Assembly (NCBI GenBank): GCA_937873145.1
Contig: CALMVK010000274.1
Coordinates: forward strand, 8,390-57,048
Source of the DNA: an uncultured Granulicella sp.
GTDB lineage: Bacteria; Acidobacteriota; Terriglobia; Terriglobales; Acidobacteriaceae
Direction: 5' to 3'
Length of the DNA: 48,659 nt
Positions within the stretch are counted from its first letter, which is position 1, and the number at the start of each line of letters is the position of its first letter. The position numbers and the translations under genes were made by a program. This document shows, in pieces, positions 34,133-45,077 of this stretch. The notes beneath the pieces were generated by a model, which ran no database searches, had not been told where the DNA came from, and saw only the letters and a list, made by a program, of their open reading frames with translations.

Positions 34133-35950
34133 ATGGTACGTCCATTCGTACGATGGCCTTTGCAAGGTGTTAGAACTCCGCATCGATCTTCCGCAGGCGA
34201 GCCGGGAGCGTCCGCATCGATCAGTGGCTTTGCCACGTGGACCATGCTGCTTCTGACGTTGGGCCTGGTCGTTATCGGGATCACGGTGGCCAGTCTTTCC
34301 ATTCTGCGGGCCAGGCTGCATCAGCAGGTAGAGCGTGATTTCGGCTCCGACCTGCAACGTTCCATCCAGACCTTTGCTTCGCTTCGGCAGCAGCGCAGGC
34401 TCATCCTGCAGCGTGAGAACGCCCTGTTGGCCGACCTGCCAAGCTTGAAGGCGCTGATGACCACACGCGACCAGCGCACCATTGTCGACGGCGGAGAAAG
34501 ATTCTGGAAGATCAGCGGCAACGACCTGTTTGCGTTGGCGACGCCGAACGGGGAAATTGTCGCAGCGTACACGGTCGGCCAGCCGGCGGACCGGCAGTTA
34601 GCGAGCGATCTTACAAGCGTTTTGGGAAAAGAAGATCAGCAATATCTGATGAGTTCCGGACGCGTCTTCGCCTTTGCCGTGCAACCGCTCCGCTTTGGAG
34701 AGGATGCCACTGGAACACTGCTGGGCTACGCGGTCAGCGGCCAGGAGATCAATCGTGAAATGCTTTTAGAGGTGAGCCGGCCGGCTTCGGCAGAGGCGCT
34801 CTTCGTGTCAGGACACCGGGTGCTTGTCTCGACGTTATCCAGCACACAGGTCGATGCAGAGTACGCGCAACAGGAGAGCGCACCCCACGGCAAGACGCAT
34901 CTGCTGGTCTTGAATCGCACGCGCTATCTGGCCACCTCCGTCGAACCCTTTGGCGGTGCGCTGGTCCCGGTACGGCTGGTCCTGCTGAAGTCTCTTACGG
35001 AGTCAGACCAGGATATTCACGATATCGATCGGCAGGTAGCAGCCATTGGTTTGTTGGCCTTTCTTGTGGGCTCGACCGCGATGTTATTTTTGGCCAAAGG
35101 TGTCACGGGGCCGCTCGAAGCATTGACTCGCAGCGTGCGTGCCTTTGGTCGCGGCGATGCCTCCGTCGCTTTGCCTACGGGCGGTACGCGCGAGGTCCGG
35201 CAACTGAGCGCAGACTTTGCAGCGATGCGGGAACGCATTACGCAGACCAGCCGCGCGCTGCTCGAGGCGGAGCGACTGGCAACCATCGGCCGAATGGCAA
35301 GCTCCGTCTCGCACGATCTGCGGCATTATCTGGCGGCGGTGTACGCGAATGCGGAGTTCCTGGCGAACTCCGCTTTGACCCCAGCCGACCGCGAAGAGCT
35401 GTTGTCGGACATCTCGATCGCGGTCAACGGCACGACCGAGCTGATCGACTCTCTGTTGATCTTTAGCCGCAGCGGGTATGGTGTGCAGCGTATGCCGCAG
35501 CGGCTGGCGGATCTTGCGGCGCAGGCCGTGACGCTGGTGCGAGCGCATCCGGACGCCGAGGGGGTAGCCATTCGCACGGAGCTTTCAGAGGCCGGTGAAG
35601 CGGTGGCGTTGGTCGACGCAAAGCAGATTGAGCGCGCCCTGTTTAATCTGCTGCTGAATGCATGTCAGGCAGCGCGGTCCTCGCATGCTTCGCCGTCGGT
35701 GCTCATGCAGGCAGAAGCCTCTGCGAATCTTCTTTCCGTGGCGGTCATCGATAATGGATCGGGTGTACCCTTAGGGGTTCGTCACAGCTTGTTTGAACCG
35801 TTTGTGAGTGAAGGCAAGCAAAAGGGAACCGGACTCGGTCTAACGTTGAGCCAGAGCATCGCCAAGGAGCATGGTGGGTCCGTGCGCCTGATGGAAAGTG
35901 CTCCTGGGAAAACCTCTTTCATCATCACGTTCTTGCGTACGGTCCCATAA
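34133..35950 (+). CDS. Sensor histidine kinase
   Basis: Membrane kinase of 605 residues. Helix 1 (about 35-57) and helix 2 (about 303-322) flank a periplasmic sensor domain of about 245 residues with a Cache-like pattern (DLFALATPNGEIVAAYTVG). HAMP follows (TGPLEALTRSVRAFGRGD), then the H box ATIGRMASSVSHDLRHYLAAV. The ATPase domain has N box (LFNLLLNACQAA), G1 (DNGSGVP), F and G2 (GTGLGLTLS) boxes. A GTG one codon earlier (34130) is also possible. Its stop is 10 bases before the barrel gene, so the kinase is in an operon with the barrel and the cupredoxin. Confidence 0.92.
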   Translation: MVRPFVRWPLQGVRTPHRSSAGEPGASASISGFATWTMLLLTLGLVVIGITVASLSILRARLHQQVERDFGSDLQRSIQTFASLRQQRRLILQRENALLADLPSLKALMTTRDQRTIVDGGERFWKISGNDLFALATPNGEIVAAYTVGQPADRQLASDLTSVLGKEDQQYLMSSGRVFAFAVQPLRFGEDATGTLLGYAVSGQEINREMLLEVSRPASAEALFVSGHRVLVSTLSSTQVDAEYAQQESAPHGKTHLLVLNRTRYLATSVEPFGGALVPVRLVLLKSLTESDQDIHDIDRQVAAIGLLAFLVGSTAMLFLAKGVTGPLEALTRSVRAFGRGDASVALPTGGTREVRQLSADFAAMRERITQTSRALLEAERLATIGRMASSVSHDLRHYLAAVYANAEFLANSALTPADREELLSDISIAVNGTTELIDSLLIFSRSGYGVQRMPQRLADLAAQAVTLVRAHPDAEGVAIRTELSEAGEAVALVDAKQIERALFNLLLNACQAARSSHASPSVLMQAEASANLLSVAVIDNGSGVPLGVRHSLFEPFVSEGKQKGTGLGLTLSQSIAKEHGGSVRLMESAPGKTSFIITFLRTVP

Positions 35951-35960
35951 GGAGTTTGGC

Positions 35961-37508
35961 ATGCCTCCCCGTTTTTCCTCGCTTTGGCAAACAGTGTGCG
36001 CCCTGCTACGACAAACCAGGCAGGCGAAGCGCCTGGCCATGGGATTTCTCTTCCTGTTTGCCGGGCAGACGTCTTTGCTCTCGGCTCAGCAGCCCGCGGC
36101 AAGTGCTCCGTCTGCGCAGCGTCTGGATCAACTGGGCGCGGCGATCGCGCAGGCGCAGGCCCAGGTGGACGCCTCGCAGCGGCAGTTGGAGGAACTGAAG
36201 CAGCAGTTGGCTTTGCTTCGGCAGCAGACGGTAGACCACGGCGCAGAGGCAGCGGGAGCTGTGCAGAGTGCGAGTGGGGCCTCTGTCGCACAAGCCGAAA
36301 AACCAGAACAGCAGCCAGAACAGCAAGCGGAGCAGCAGGCTGTACAGGAGAGCGAGATTGCCACGCTGGACCAGGAAAAAGTGGAGAGCGATTCCAAATA
36401 CCCCGTGAAGCTTTCCGGCCTGATTTTGTTCAACGCCTTCACAAATAGTGCGGGCACGGACCAGCCGGCGATTCCTACGGTTACGCTGGGCGGGCAGGGA
36501 AGCACGGGAGCCTCCGTGCGGCAGACTCTGCTGGGGATCGACGCACGCGGTCCACGCCTGTTTGGAGCAACCAGCCAGGCGAATGTCCGCGTGGATTTTT
36601 TTGGGACGACCGCCCAGGGCAGCTACAACGACACAGGGGGTTTACTCCGGCTGCGTACGGCCCAGGCCAGCCTTACCTGGCAGCACGCCGAGGCCTTCCT
36701 CAATCTCGAACGGCCGCTGATTAGCCCGTTTACGCCAACCTCCCTTACCGCAGTCGCGGAGCCGGCCCTGGCCTGGTCCGGCAATCTGTGGGTCTGGGTG
36801 CCCCAGGCCGGGGCGCGCTTTACGGAAGACGTGGCTGGCTCTGGCCTGCGTGCCCGGGTGGAAGCGGCTTTGGTCGATGTTCCAGACCCACCGACTGCTG
36901 CGTACGCAGGCGTGACGAGCCTGGCGGAGGCCAGCCGCCGGCCAGGTAGTGAGCTTCGACTTTCGCTGCTCGGCCAGGACGACGATCACGGCGCGCAGAT
37001 CGGCGTCGGCGGCTATTTCTCGCCGCATCGTCTTTCGTCTGGGGCTGCCTTCAATGCGTGGGCAGGTACAACCGACTACCGGCTTCCGCTGGGAAGATAC
37101 GTGGAGCTGAGTGGAAGCGCCTACCGCGGACAGGCCCTGGGCGGCCTGGGCGGTGGCGGCTACCAGGACTATGCGGCACGGCTTGCCGGGTCCAGCCTGC
37201 AGTTCCGCGCACTAGAAAATGTTGGAGGCTGGTCGCAGGTGAAGTATCGCGCGACACAGAAGCTTGAGTTCAACACCGCTTTCGGCCTCGATAATGTCTT
37301 TGCTGGACAGTTGCGGCCCTTTGCCGTTGTCAATGGGTCGGTCTACCAGAACATCGCGCGTAATCAAACGGTCTTCTCGAATGTGATCTTCAGCCCCCGC
37401 GCCTACCTCCTGTTTTCCTTCGAGTATCGGCATCTGCTGACCGCGCCCGTGATCGGCACTCCGTGGGTGGCGGATGTCTTTGGTCTCGCCGCGGGGTATC
37501 GTTTCTAA
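35961..37508 (+). CDS. Outer-membrane barrel protein with N-terminal coiled coil (porin-like)
   Basis: Protein of 515 residues. A signal peptide (about 20-43, ending LLSAQ) is followed by a coiled coil (about 50-85, QRLDQLGAAIAQAQAQVDAS onward) and a Gln/Glu-rich linker. The last 370 residues are alternating beta strands that start KYPVKLSGLILFNAF and end FGLAAGYRF with terminal Phe. This architecture (trimer-forming coiled coil plus barrel) recalls DcaP-type or other trimeric porins. The start follows AAGGAG by 6 bases. It lies 10 bases after the kinase gene and shares a base with the next gene (TAATG), so all three are probably made together. Confidence 0.75.
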   Translation: MPPRFSSLWQTVCALLRQTRQAKRLAMGFLFLFAGQTSLLSAQQPAASAPSAQRLDQLGAAIAQAQAQVDASQRQLEELKQQLALLRQQTVDHGAEAAGAVQSASGASVAQAEKPEQQPEQQAEQQAVQESEIATLDQEKVESDSKYPVKLSGLILFNAFTNSAGTDQPAIPTVTLGGQGSTGASVRQTLLGIDARGPRLFGATSQANVRVDFFGTTAQGSYNDTGGLLRLRTAQASLTWQHAEAFLNLERPLISPFTPTSLTAVAEPALAWSGNLWVWVPQAGARFTEDVAGSGLRARVEAALVDVPDPPTAAYAGVTSLAEASRRPGSELRLSLLGQDDDHGAQIGVGGYFSPHRLSSGAAFNAWAGTTDYRLPLGRYVELSGSAYRGQALGGLGGGGYQDYAARLAGSSLQFRALENVGGWSQVKYRATQKLEFNTAFGLDNVFAGQLRPFAVVNGSVYQNIARNQTVFSNVIFSPRAYLLFSFEYRHLLTAPVIGTPWVADVFGLAAGYRF

Positions 37509-38248
37509 TGCCTTTGCGTCCCTCCAACCTCCGTATACGTGTCCTGTTACTAGCGATGGCCTTGGGGTCAGCCTTGACAGCGGGCGCTCAGGTGCCTGCT
37601 ACGGTGCCTGCGGAGAATGCAATGATGTTGGTCAAGGCACATCTTGATCTGCCGGCGGCTGGGCAGCGCCGTACGGCAAAGCTGCCGCCCGCCGTACTTT
37701 GGCTGCAACCTTTGAGCAGCAAGCCGGTCTTCTGGCCGGCAACCGGTCAACACTCCTACCAGCTCGTGCAGAAGAACAAGATGTTCTTGCCTCATCTGCT
37801 CGTGATTCCGGCTGGAAGTCTGGTCTCTTTTCCTAACCAGGATCCGTACTTTCATAACGTCTTTTCCCTCTTTGAAGGCAAGCGCTTCGATTTGGGCTTG
37901 TACGAGGCGGGCAGCACGCGAGAGGTACGGTTTGCGAACCCTGGTATTTCCTATATCTTTTGTAACATTCATCCGACGATGAGCGCGGTGGTGATCGCGC
38001 TGACAACCCCCTGGTTTGCCGTCACCGACAGCGCGGGCGCATTTTCCTTGCAAGCACCTGAGGGAAGCTACACGCTGCATGTCTGGGTAGAAGGCGCGCC
38101 GCAAAGCGAACTCGACCATCTGACTCGAGCCGTGCACATCGATGCAACGCACACCGATTTAGGGGGAATTTCTGCGCCGGCAAATCTTGGCCTGGCGCAC
38201 ACCAACAAGTTTGGCCAGCCATACACGAATCCCGCCGTTACTTACTAG
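37508..38248 (+). CDS. Periplasmic cupredoxin / carboxypeptidase-regulatory-like protein
   Basis: Protein of 246 residues with a signal peptide (about 1-28). The middle is a plastocyanin-like domain with a full type 1 copper ligand set: His116 (DPYFHNVFS), Cys152, His155 and Met158 (FCNIHPTM). A small carboxypeptidase-regulatory-like beta domain follows (FAVTDSAGAFSLQAPEGSYTLHVW, about 170-195). The domain pair is known from proteins loosely named methylamine utilization protein. Its ATG overlaps the stop of the barrel gene. Copper binding and electron transfer are inferred from the ligands only. Confidence 0.8.
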   Translation: MPLRPSNLRIRVLLLAMALGSALTAGAQVPATVPAENAMMLVKAHLDLPAAGQRRTAKLPPAVLWLQPLSSKPVFWPATGQHSYQLVQKNKMFLPHLLVIPAGSLVSFPNQDPYFHNVFSLFEGKRFDLGLYEAGSTREVRFANPGISYIFCNIHPTMSAVVIALTTPWFAVTDSAGAFSLQAPEGSYTLHVWVEGAPQSELDHLTRAVHIDATHTDLGGISAPANLGLAHTNKFGQPYTNPAVTY

Positions 38249-38294
38249 AAGTGGCACGGACACCAACCAGGGCAGGAACATGCAACGGCAAGGG

Positions 38295-38333
38295 CCAATA
38301 CGGAGATTCTGGCTGCACCAGAATGACGAGCGT
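38295..38333 (+). repeat. Dispersed palindromic (REP-like) intergenic element, copy B
   Basis: CCAATACGG then a hairpin ATTCTGG / CCAGAAT (38306-38312 with 38318-38324) and GACGAGCGT. The order and orientation match the copies near 3560 and 46018. It lies 47 bases after the cupredoxin stop. Confidence 0.6.
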
Positions 38334-38363
38334 CGCTCCCCTTCGCGTAAACAGGTCCAAGTC

Positions 38364-38595
38364 TTAGTCCAGCGCTCCAACCTCATCTTCGATGGGACTT
38401 CCGGAACGGCGCAGCTGCTCAATGTCTCGAAGAGGAGGCGCTCCAAAGAAGCGTCCATACTCGCGGCTGAACTGCGAGGGGCTCTTGTATCCGACGCGCC
38501 GTCCAGTAGGCCCGGGTGCTCGCTCAGAAGAAGCCGAGAGTAGATCTCCCAGCGGATCAGCGATGCGAGGACCTCGTCATTGAGCAGCAACTTCG
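38364..38595 (-). pseudogene. Remnant of an AraC-family regulator with an internal deletion
   Basis: Two pieces of one regulator are read in different frames on the minus strand. The upstream piece ([20 protein letters not shown], about 38593-38534) resembles the end of the AraC_N sensor domain. The downstream piece ([20 protein letters not shown], then [14 protein letters not shown], ending at the stop at 38364) is the C-terminal half of the AraC DNA-binding domain. About 90 residues between them, including the first helix-turn-helix, are missing, and the join shifts frame. The downstream piece is close to the AraC gene at the right edge ([18 protein letters not shown]). Confidence 0.75.
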
Positions 38596-39500
38596 GAGAA
38601 GGCGAGCGGCTCCAGCAAAGAGAAGACGATGCCGGTGTTGGCCGGCAAGGCGGCGTGCTGGTCTGTGCGAAGCCAGACAACGGTGCTGACGCCGGCTCCG
38701 ATACCTGCGCCCACAAGTGCGCCGACTGGGCCGGCGACGACAGCTCCTACCACCGCTGCCGAGCCGGTGGCGAGCGCAAAAGCGCCTTTCTGTACGGCAC
38801 TCGAATCGCGGGAGTGAATGGTTCCTTCGCCGTCCACCTTCGAGGAGTGCGTGAGGTCGGTGTCGATGACCTGGGCGACGAGCTTCATGCGGGTGCCGTC
38901 GGGAAGCGTGACGGTTTGGGGTTGAAGGTGGATGGCGGCCGATCCGGAGATGCGCTTGCCGCCGTGGACCTCGGTGACGCGCCCGGAGATGAGGGAGCCG
39001 GCCGGCAGCAGGACACGGCCCTCACGGAGAACGGGCTCGGTGAGCGATGCGGTAAAGGAGGTGCCCTCGGGGGTGGTGTCGGTGGAGACGCTTTGGTCGA
39101 TGCGGGTCTTCAGAAAAGTTCCGGTAGGAAGCTGGTTGGCGGGGCCTTCGACGCGGGTGACGATGTTGGCGTCGGGATCGAAGGCCGCGCTCGAAGAAGG
39201 GATGGGCGTCGCGATGACGGTGACGGCGGTGGGCGAGTAGGGAACGGGAGGGTAGTCGCTATTGTTGAACCGGCTGGCCGGAACACGCGGCTGCAGGACA
39301 GGCGCGGTTTGCGGCTGGTAGGAGCTCTGGCCCGCAGCCTGTACCGCAGCCTGATTCATCGTCTGGGACGAGGCGGCTTCCTGGGTCGTAAAGGGCTGAT
39401 CGGGCACGGTCTCGGGATGGCTGATGCCCGTGGCCTGGGCAAGCGCGGAGGCGGCGGGAACGAGCAAAAGCAGCGAGGCGAGGCGGCGGTGTTGTTTCAT
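38577..39500 (-). CDS. Secreted protein with VirB10/TrbI-like fold
   Basis: Protein of 307 residues with a signal peptide (about 1-22, ASALAQ) and a Gln/Pro/Ser-rich linker. A domain follows whose strands LPTGTFLKTRIDQSVSTDT, SFTASLTEPVLREGRVLLP and AGSLISGRVTEV recall the C-terminal barrel of VirB10/TrbI proteins. Near the end is a glycine-zipper helix (GAVVAGPVGALVGAGIGAG) that could span a membrane. No other type IV secretion gene is near, so this is a stand-alone envelope protein of unknown role. Its last codons touch the AraC remnant. Confidence 0.65.
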   Translation of the reverse strand: MKQHRRLASLLLLVPAASALAQATGISHPETVPDQPFTTQEAASSQTMNQAAVQAAGQSSYQPQTAPVLQPRVPASRFNNSDYPPVPYSPTAVTVIATPIPSSSAAFDPDANIVTRVEGPANQLPTGTFLKTRIDQSVSTDTTPEGTSFTASLTEPVLREGRVLLPAGSLISGRVTEVHGGKRISGSAAIHLQPQTVTLPDGTRMKLVAQVIDTDLTHSSKVDGEGTIHSRDSSAVQKGAFALATGSAAVVGAVVAGPVGALVGAGIGAGVSTVVWLRTDQHAALPANTGIVFSLLEPLAFSEVAAQ

Positions 39501-41097
<1,597 letters not shown>

Positions 41098-41203
41098 GTT
41101 AGCATTAATCAGATACCGCCTTCGTGTAATCGCCTGCTCTCTCCATTTGTGAAATATTCCCTTCAGGTAAACCGGCGCAGCCGACTATCTGGAGGGAGAT
41201 CGG

Positions 41204-42184
41204 GTGAAGTATCAGTTAGTGTTGGGACTTGCTGCGATTTTCCTTGCTGGTTGTCAGAAGGATGTCTCAGGCACCTATCTATCCAACGACGTAAGCTCGT
41301 TAGATGCTTTACAGATTGTTCGTACACCAGACAACCGTCTCAGCGGACAGATTGCTCATTTATCCATAGGACCCGATGGAAAAATTGCCGAAGTCTCCAC
41401 TCCGATCACGGGCGCAGTGAACGGAGAAAACATCACCATCTCAGTAAGCCGTGCGTTCGGGCTGGATGTTACTACCTTAACGGGAACGCTAGTTGAGGAT
41501 CGCCTGACTATTGTTGGATTACAGACGGCGCCCTCCACTTTGACACGAACCTCTCAGAGCGTCTACCAACGGGAAATTCAAGCTTTGGTTTTGCGCTCTC
41601 AAAACATCGTCGCAGCTAAGACTGCTGTTGAGAACCGGGAGAGAACAGCCGGGGAACAACGCCATCTAACATCGCAAATAGACGGTCTTTTAGCAAAGAT
41701 GAGCAAATTCGAAACAGCCGTCGACCTGCATTTGGGTAAGCTTGCCGGCGCTGAAGAACGGCATCGGTCGTTAACCTCTAGGATAAATTGGTACGTCGAA
41801 CAGCAACGTCGCTCAGCGTCGAGTCCGTTGATGGCAGTTCACCGCAGTCAACTCAGCGCGGATGCTGAGCAAGCCGAGATAGACAATGACCAACTGCATT
41901 TACAGGAGCAATCTCTCGAACAGAATTACCAGCAGGCTGTGAAGTCACTCGGCGATGAGGCTAAAAATCTACAAACGTCGTGCTCCATAACCAGTCACAC
42001 TGACCTTTCCCCGGAACAGATCGAAACTCACAGAAGATTTTGCGACCGCCTGACCGATGCCGTTGACACGTTCCAAGAGAAAGCGAACACAATGGCTGCG
42101 GGTCTCGTGCACTTAGAGCAGGTTTACCAGCAGGAACAAAAAACTCAGAGCGGCTTACTTGAGGTCTCAGGGAGGCTTCGATAG
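41204..42184 (+). CDS. Lipoprotein with C-terminal coiled-coil region, unknown
   Basis: Protein of 326 residues with a lipoprotein signal ending in the lipobox LAGC (Cys17). Residues about 20-110 look beta-rich (VSGTYLSNDVSSLDALQIVR). From about 120 onward the protein is Gln/Glu/His-rich and helical, suggesting a long coiled coil (AEQAEIDNDQLHLQEQSLEQ). The start is a GTG with GGAGGGA about 8 bases upstream. Base use is more AT-rich than in the flanking enolase and mutase genes, which suggests a separate origin. I do not recognise a family. Confidence 0.75.
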   Translation: MKYQLVLGLAAIFLAGCQKDVSGTYLSNDVSSLDALQIVRTPDNRLSGQIAHLSIGPDGKIAEVSTPITGAVNGENITISVSRAFGLDVTTLTGTLVEDRLTIVGLQTAPSTLTRTSQSVYQREIQALVLRSQNIVAAKTAVENRERTAGEQRHLTSQIDGLLAKMSKFETAVDLHLGKLAGAEERHRSLTSRINWYVEQQRRSASSPLMAVHRSQLSADAEQAEIDNDQLHLQEQSLEQNYQQAVKSLGDEAKNLQTSCSITSHTDLSPEQIETHRRFCDRLTDAVDTFQEKANTMAAGLVHLEQVYQQEQKTQSGLLEVSGRLR

Positions 42185-42260
42185 AGCAGGTGTAGCATCG
42201 GTGAACAGCTGCGGCGAGACTGATCTGCCAGACCGATTTTATTTGAGTTAATCTTGGATC

Positions 42261-43865
42261 ATGGCGAAGCCGATTGTTTTGACGATTCTGGATGGGTGGG
42301 GGTACCGGGCGGAGACGCAGGGGAACGCGATTGCGCAGGCGCGGAAGCCGGTGTATGACGGATTACTGCGCACGTATCCAAACACGTTGCTACGGGCGAG
42401 TGAGCACTTTGTGGGGCTGCCGGATGGGCAGATGGGGAACTCCGAGGTGGGGCACCTGAACCTGGGGGCCGGGCGCATCGTGCGGATGGATATGACGCGC
42501 ATCGATACGGCGATTGCCGATGGGAGCTTGTTTCAGGACCCGACGTTGCTGTATGCGATGGACCAGGCGCGTCGCGACGGACGGGCGCTGCACCTGATCG
42601 GGCTGGTGTCTGATGGCGGGGTGCACTCGCACCAGAGGCACCTGTATGCGTTGCTGCGGATGGCCAGGCAGCAAGGGGTGGAGCGGGTGTATGTGCATGC
42701 GTTTCTGGATGGGCGCGACACGATGCCGTCGAGCGGGCTGGGGTACCTTGAGGAACTCGAGCGGCAATTTCGGGAGATCGGCGTGGGGCGGCTGGCTTCG
42801 GTTTCGGGGCGGTACTTTGCGATGGATCGCGATATGCGCTGGGAGAAGTCGAAGCAGGCGTTTGACGCCATGGTCACGGGGCAGGCGGAGGGCGGTTCGT
42901 ACGTCGACGCGCTGGGGCGGGTGCGCGAGCTTTACTCAAATGGGGTGACGGATGAGTTTGCGCCGCCATTCACGGTGGTCGATGCGACCGGGGCGCCGAT
43001 AGGATTGATCCGGGATGAAGATGCGGTGGTGTGCTTCAACTATCGCGCAGACCGGGTGCGGCAGATTACGCGGGTGTTGACGCGGGCGTCGGGCTTAGGC
43101 GGAGACACCGGTGGGCGGGAGTTGGCCAAGGCAGCGGAGCTGGACGAGGCAATTCCACCGCAGACGCTTCCGGCACGGATCCACTACGTGTGCATGACGC
43201 AGTATGACAAGGCGTACAAGCTGCCGATCGTGATCCCGGCGGAGTCGATGGACAATCTGCTCGCCAACGTGATGGCGGTGGCGAACCTGCGCAACCTGCG
43301 GGTGGCGGAGACGGAGAAGTATGCGCATGTGACGTACTTCTTCAACGGCGGGATCGAGAAGCCGTTTGGCGGCGAGGACCGGGAGCTGGTCGCGTCCAAA
43401 AAGGTGGCAACGTATGATTTGGCACCGGAGATGTCGGCGGCGGGGATTGCGGATACGGTGATCAAGGCGGTCAACGATACGGCGTTCGATGTGATCATCG
43501 TCAACTTTGCGAATGCGGATATGGTGGGGCACTCGGGGAGAATGGAGCCGACGATCCGGGCGGTCGAGACGGTCGACACGCAGTTGGGGCGGATTTACAA
43601 CGCGATCCGGCAGAGCGGCGGGGCAATGCTGATTACGGCCGACCATGGCAACGCGGAGATGCTGATCGATCCGGCGACGGGAGGCCCGCACACGGCGCAT
43701 ACGACCAATCCGGTGCCGTTTCTGCTGGTGTCTGACGCGAAGGATCTGCGGTTGCGGGAGGGTGGCAGCCTGCGCGATCTATCGCCTACGCTGCTAGGCA
43801 TGCTGGGGATTCAGCAGCCGGGGCAGATGACGGGAGGGGATCTGCGGATGGTGGCTGGCGGGTAG
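42261..43865 (+). CDS. gpmI: 2,3-bisphosphoglycerate-independent phosphoglycerate mutase
   Basis: Interconverts 3- and 2-phosphoglycerate in glycolysis, using two Mn/Zn ions. At 534 residues it is of usual length. [10 protein letters not shown] (first metal Asp) and [15 protein letters not shown] (the phosphoserine nucleophile) open the phosphatase domain. [21 protein letters not shown] and [12 protein letters not shown] lie in the transferase domain. [14 protein letters not shown]-type and [10 protein letters not shown] blocks supply the remaining metal ligands. Expression with eno is plausible but unproven. Confidence 0.97.
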   Translation: MAKPIVLTILDGWGYRAETQGNAIAQARKPVYDGLLRTYPNTLLRASEHFVGLPDGQMGNSEVGHLNLGAGRIVRMDMTRIDTAIADGSLFQDPTLLYAMDQARRDGRALHLIGLVSDGGVHSHQRHLYALLRMARQQGVERVYVHAFLDGRDTMPSSGLGYLEELERQFREIGVGRLASVSGRYFAMDRDMRWEKSKQAFDAMVTGQAEGGSYVDALGRVRELYSNGVTDEFAPPFTVVDATGAPIGLIRDEDAVVCFNYRADRVRQITRVLTRASGLGGDTGGRELAKAAELDEAIPPQTLPARIHYVCMTQYDKAYKLPIVIPAESMDNLLANVMAVANLRNLRVAETEKYAHVTYFFNGGIEKPFGGEDRELVASKKVATYDLAPEMSAAGIADTVIKAVNDTAFDVIIVNFANADMVGHSGRMEPTIRAVETVDTQLGRIYNAIRQSGGAMLITADHGNAEMLIDPATGGPHTAHTTNPVPFLLVSDAKDLRLREGGSLRDLSPTLLGMLGIQQPGQMTGGDLRMVAGG

Positions 43866-43931
43866 CACGAAACGCAGATTCCCTTCGAGAATGACAACAA
43901 GGGCTACGCGGGCGGAAGTGGTGCCGATGCG

Positions 43932-44939
43932 TTAGGAGAGGATCGTGACCGCGCCTTTGCTGGTCTTTGAGAAGGCGTGGACGACTCGGCCGTCTGCGGC
44001 GATATGACGGAGGATGACCTTGTCCGGCGTGGCTTCGAGGTGGCTGAAGCCGTATACCTTTTCGGCGAACGGGCCACGCTTGGACTCGGGGATCTTGAGG
44101 TCGTAGAGATCGGCTCCGCCGGCACCCGAGCAGACGAAGGAAGTGGGGTGGCCTTCAAACTCAAGGTGTTGCAGGTCGTGGTCGTGGCCGGCGAAGTAGA
44201 AGTCGACGTTGTGTTTGCGCAACAACGGTTCCCATTCGGCGATGAGAGTTTTGTGGTCGCCGTGGGGGCCGTTCGAGAAGATAGGGTGATGGCCGAGCAC
44301 AACGAGGAAGGGCGCGCGGCGCGGTTTTTCAAGCTCAGCGGCCAGCCAGCTGAGCTGCGTGGCTTGCTGGGCGGGCGTAAGGGTGAAGTCGACGGCGTTG
44401 GTCTCATGGCCCTGCGTCGTATTACTATCGAGCGCGATGACATGCAGCAAGGGATTGGCTTGGGGCAGGTCGAAGGTGTACCAGAGGGCGGGCTGGGTCC
44501 AACGCGTACCGGGCTGGCGGGCGTAGCTGAGCTCCATCTCGGTCTTGGTCACGTCCTCGGGCATGCGCTGATAGTCGTGGTTGCCCATGATGGAGTAGAC
44601 CGGGCCGGGAAAGGCGCTGGCGGGGTACATGTCCTCAAACTGGACCTTCCAGCGCAGATCGTGGATGCCGTGGGGCATGGGGCCGTACCAGCTATCGCCA
44701 AGCATCAAGAGGGCTTCGGGGCGGATTTGATGCGTGCCGGCGTAGCTGACCATCTGCTCGGCGGTCCGGGCCTGACCGGCGATATTGCTGTCCCAGCCCC
44801 AATCGCCAACGAGCAGGACGTGGCGGGCGGCAGGGTCCGGAGCCGAGGCAAGGGCGGGCAGAGTATGGAACCCGGAGGCAAGCGCGCTGAAGGCAAAACT
44901 CTGCTTGAGGAAGCTGCGACGATCGAGAAAACTTGCCAT
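43932..44939 (-). CDS. Metallophosphoesterase with Tat-like signal
   Basis: Calcineurin-like phosphoesterase of 335 residues. The N-terminus DRRSFLKQSFAFSALASGF is a twin-arginine signal. The dimetal site blocks are present in order: LLVGDWGWDS, LMLGDSWYGP, SIMGNHDYQR, VVLGHHPIFS and FAGHDHDLQH. This set resembles purple acid phosphatase-like or tartrate-resistant acid phosphatase-like enzymes. The start at 44939 was chosen because GGAGAAAAGG lies about 8 bases upstream and the Tat motif follows. The substrate is not known. It stands alone, converging with gpmI. Confidence 0.88.
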   Translation of the reverse strand: MASFLDRRSFLKQSFAFSALASGFHTLPALASAPDPAARHVLLVGDWGWDSNIAGQARTAEQMVSYAGTHQIRPEALLMLGDSWYGPMPHGIHDLRWKVQFEDMYPASAFPGPVYSIMGNHDYQRMPEDVTKTEMELSYARQPGTRWTQPALWYTFDLPQANPLLHVIALDSNTTQGHETNAVDFTLTPAQQATQLSWLAAELEKPRRAPFLVVLGHHPIFSNGPHGDHKTLIAEWEPLLRKHNVDFYFAGHDHDLQHLEFEGHPTSFVCSGAGGADLYDLKIPESKRGPFAEKVYGFSHLEATPDKVILRHIAADGRVVHAFSKTSKGAVTILS

Positions 44940-45077
44940 TTGTATCACCTTTTCTCCCTGAGACGACGGCCACGGCGGGAAGGTTCCGGCGTTCACCGAA
45001 ACTTCAACTTGCCTGTGCTGACGATGGCTGAGAAGAGCACTTTGACGGAGTCTACTTGAATCCGCTACGTTTTCCGA

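Noticed and set aside
38159-38716. A 185-codon minus-strand frame as an intact gene
   Set aside because: It joins antisense of the cupredoxin gene, only half of the AraC remnant, and a wrong-frame reading of the VirB10-like gene.
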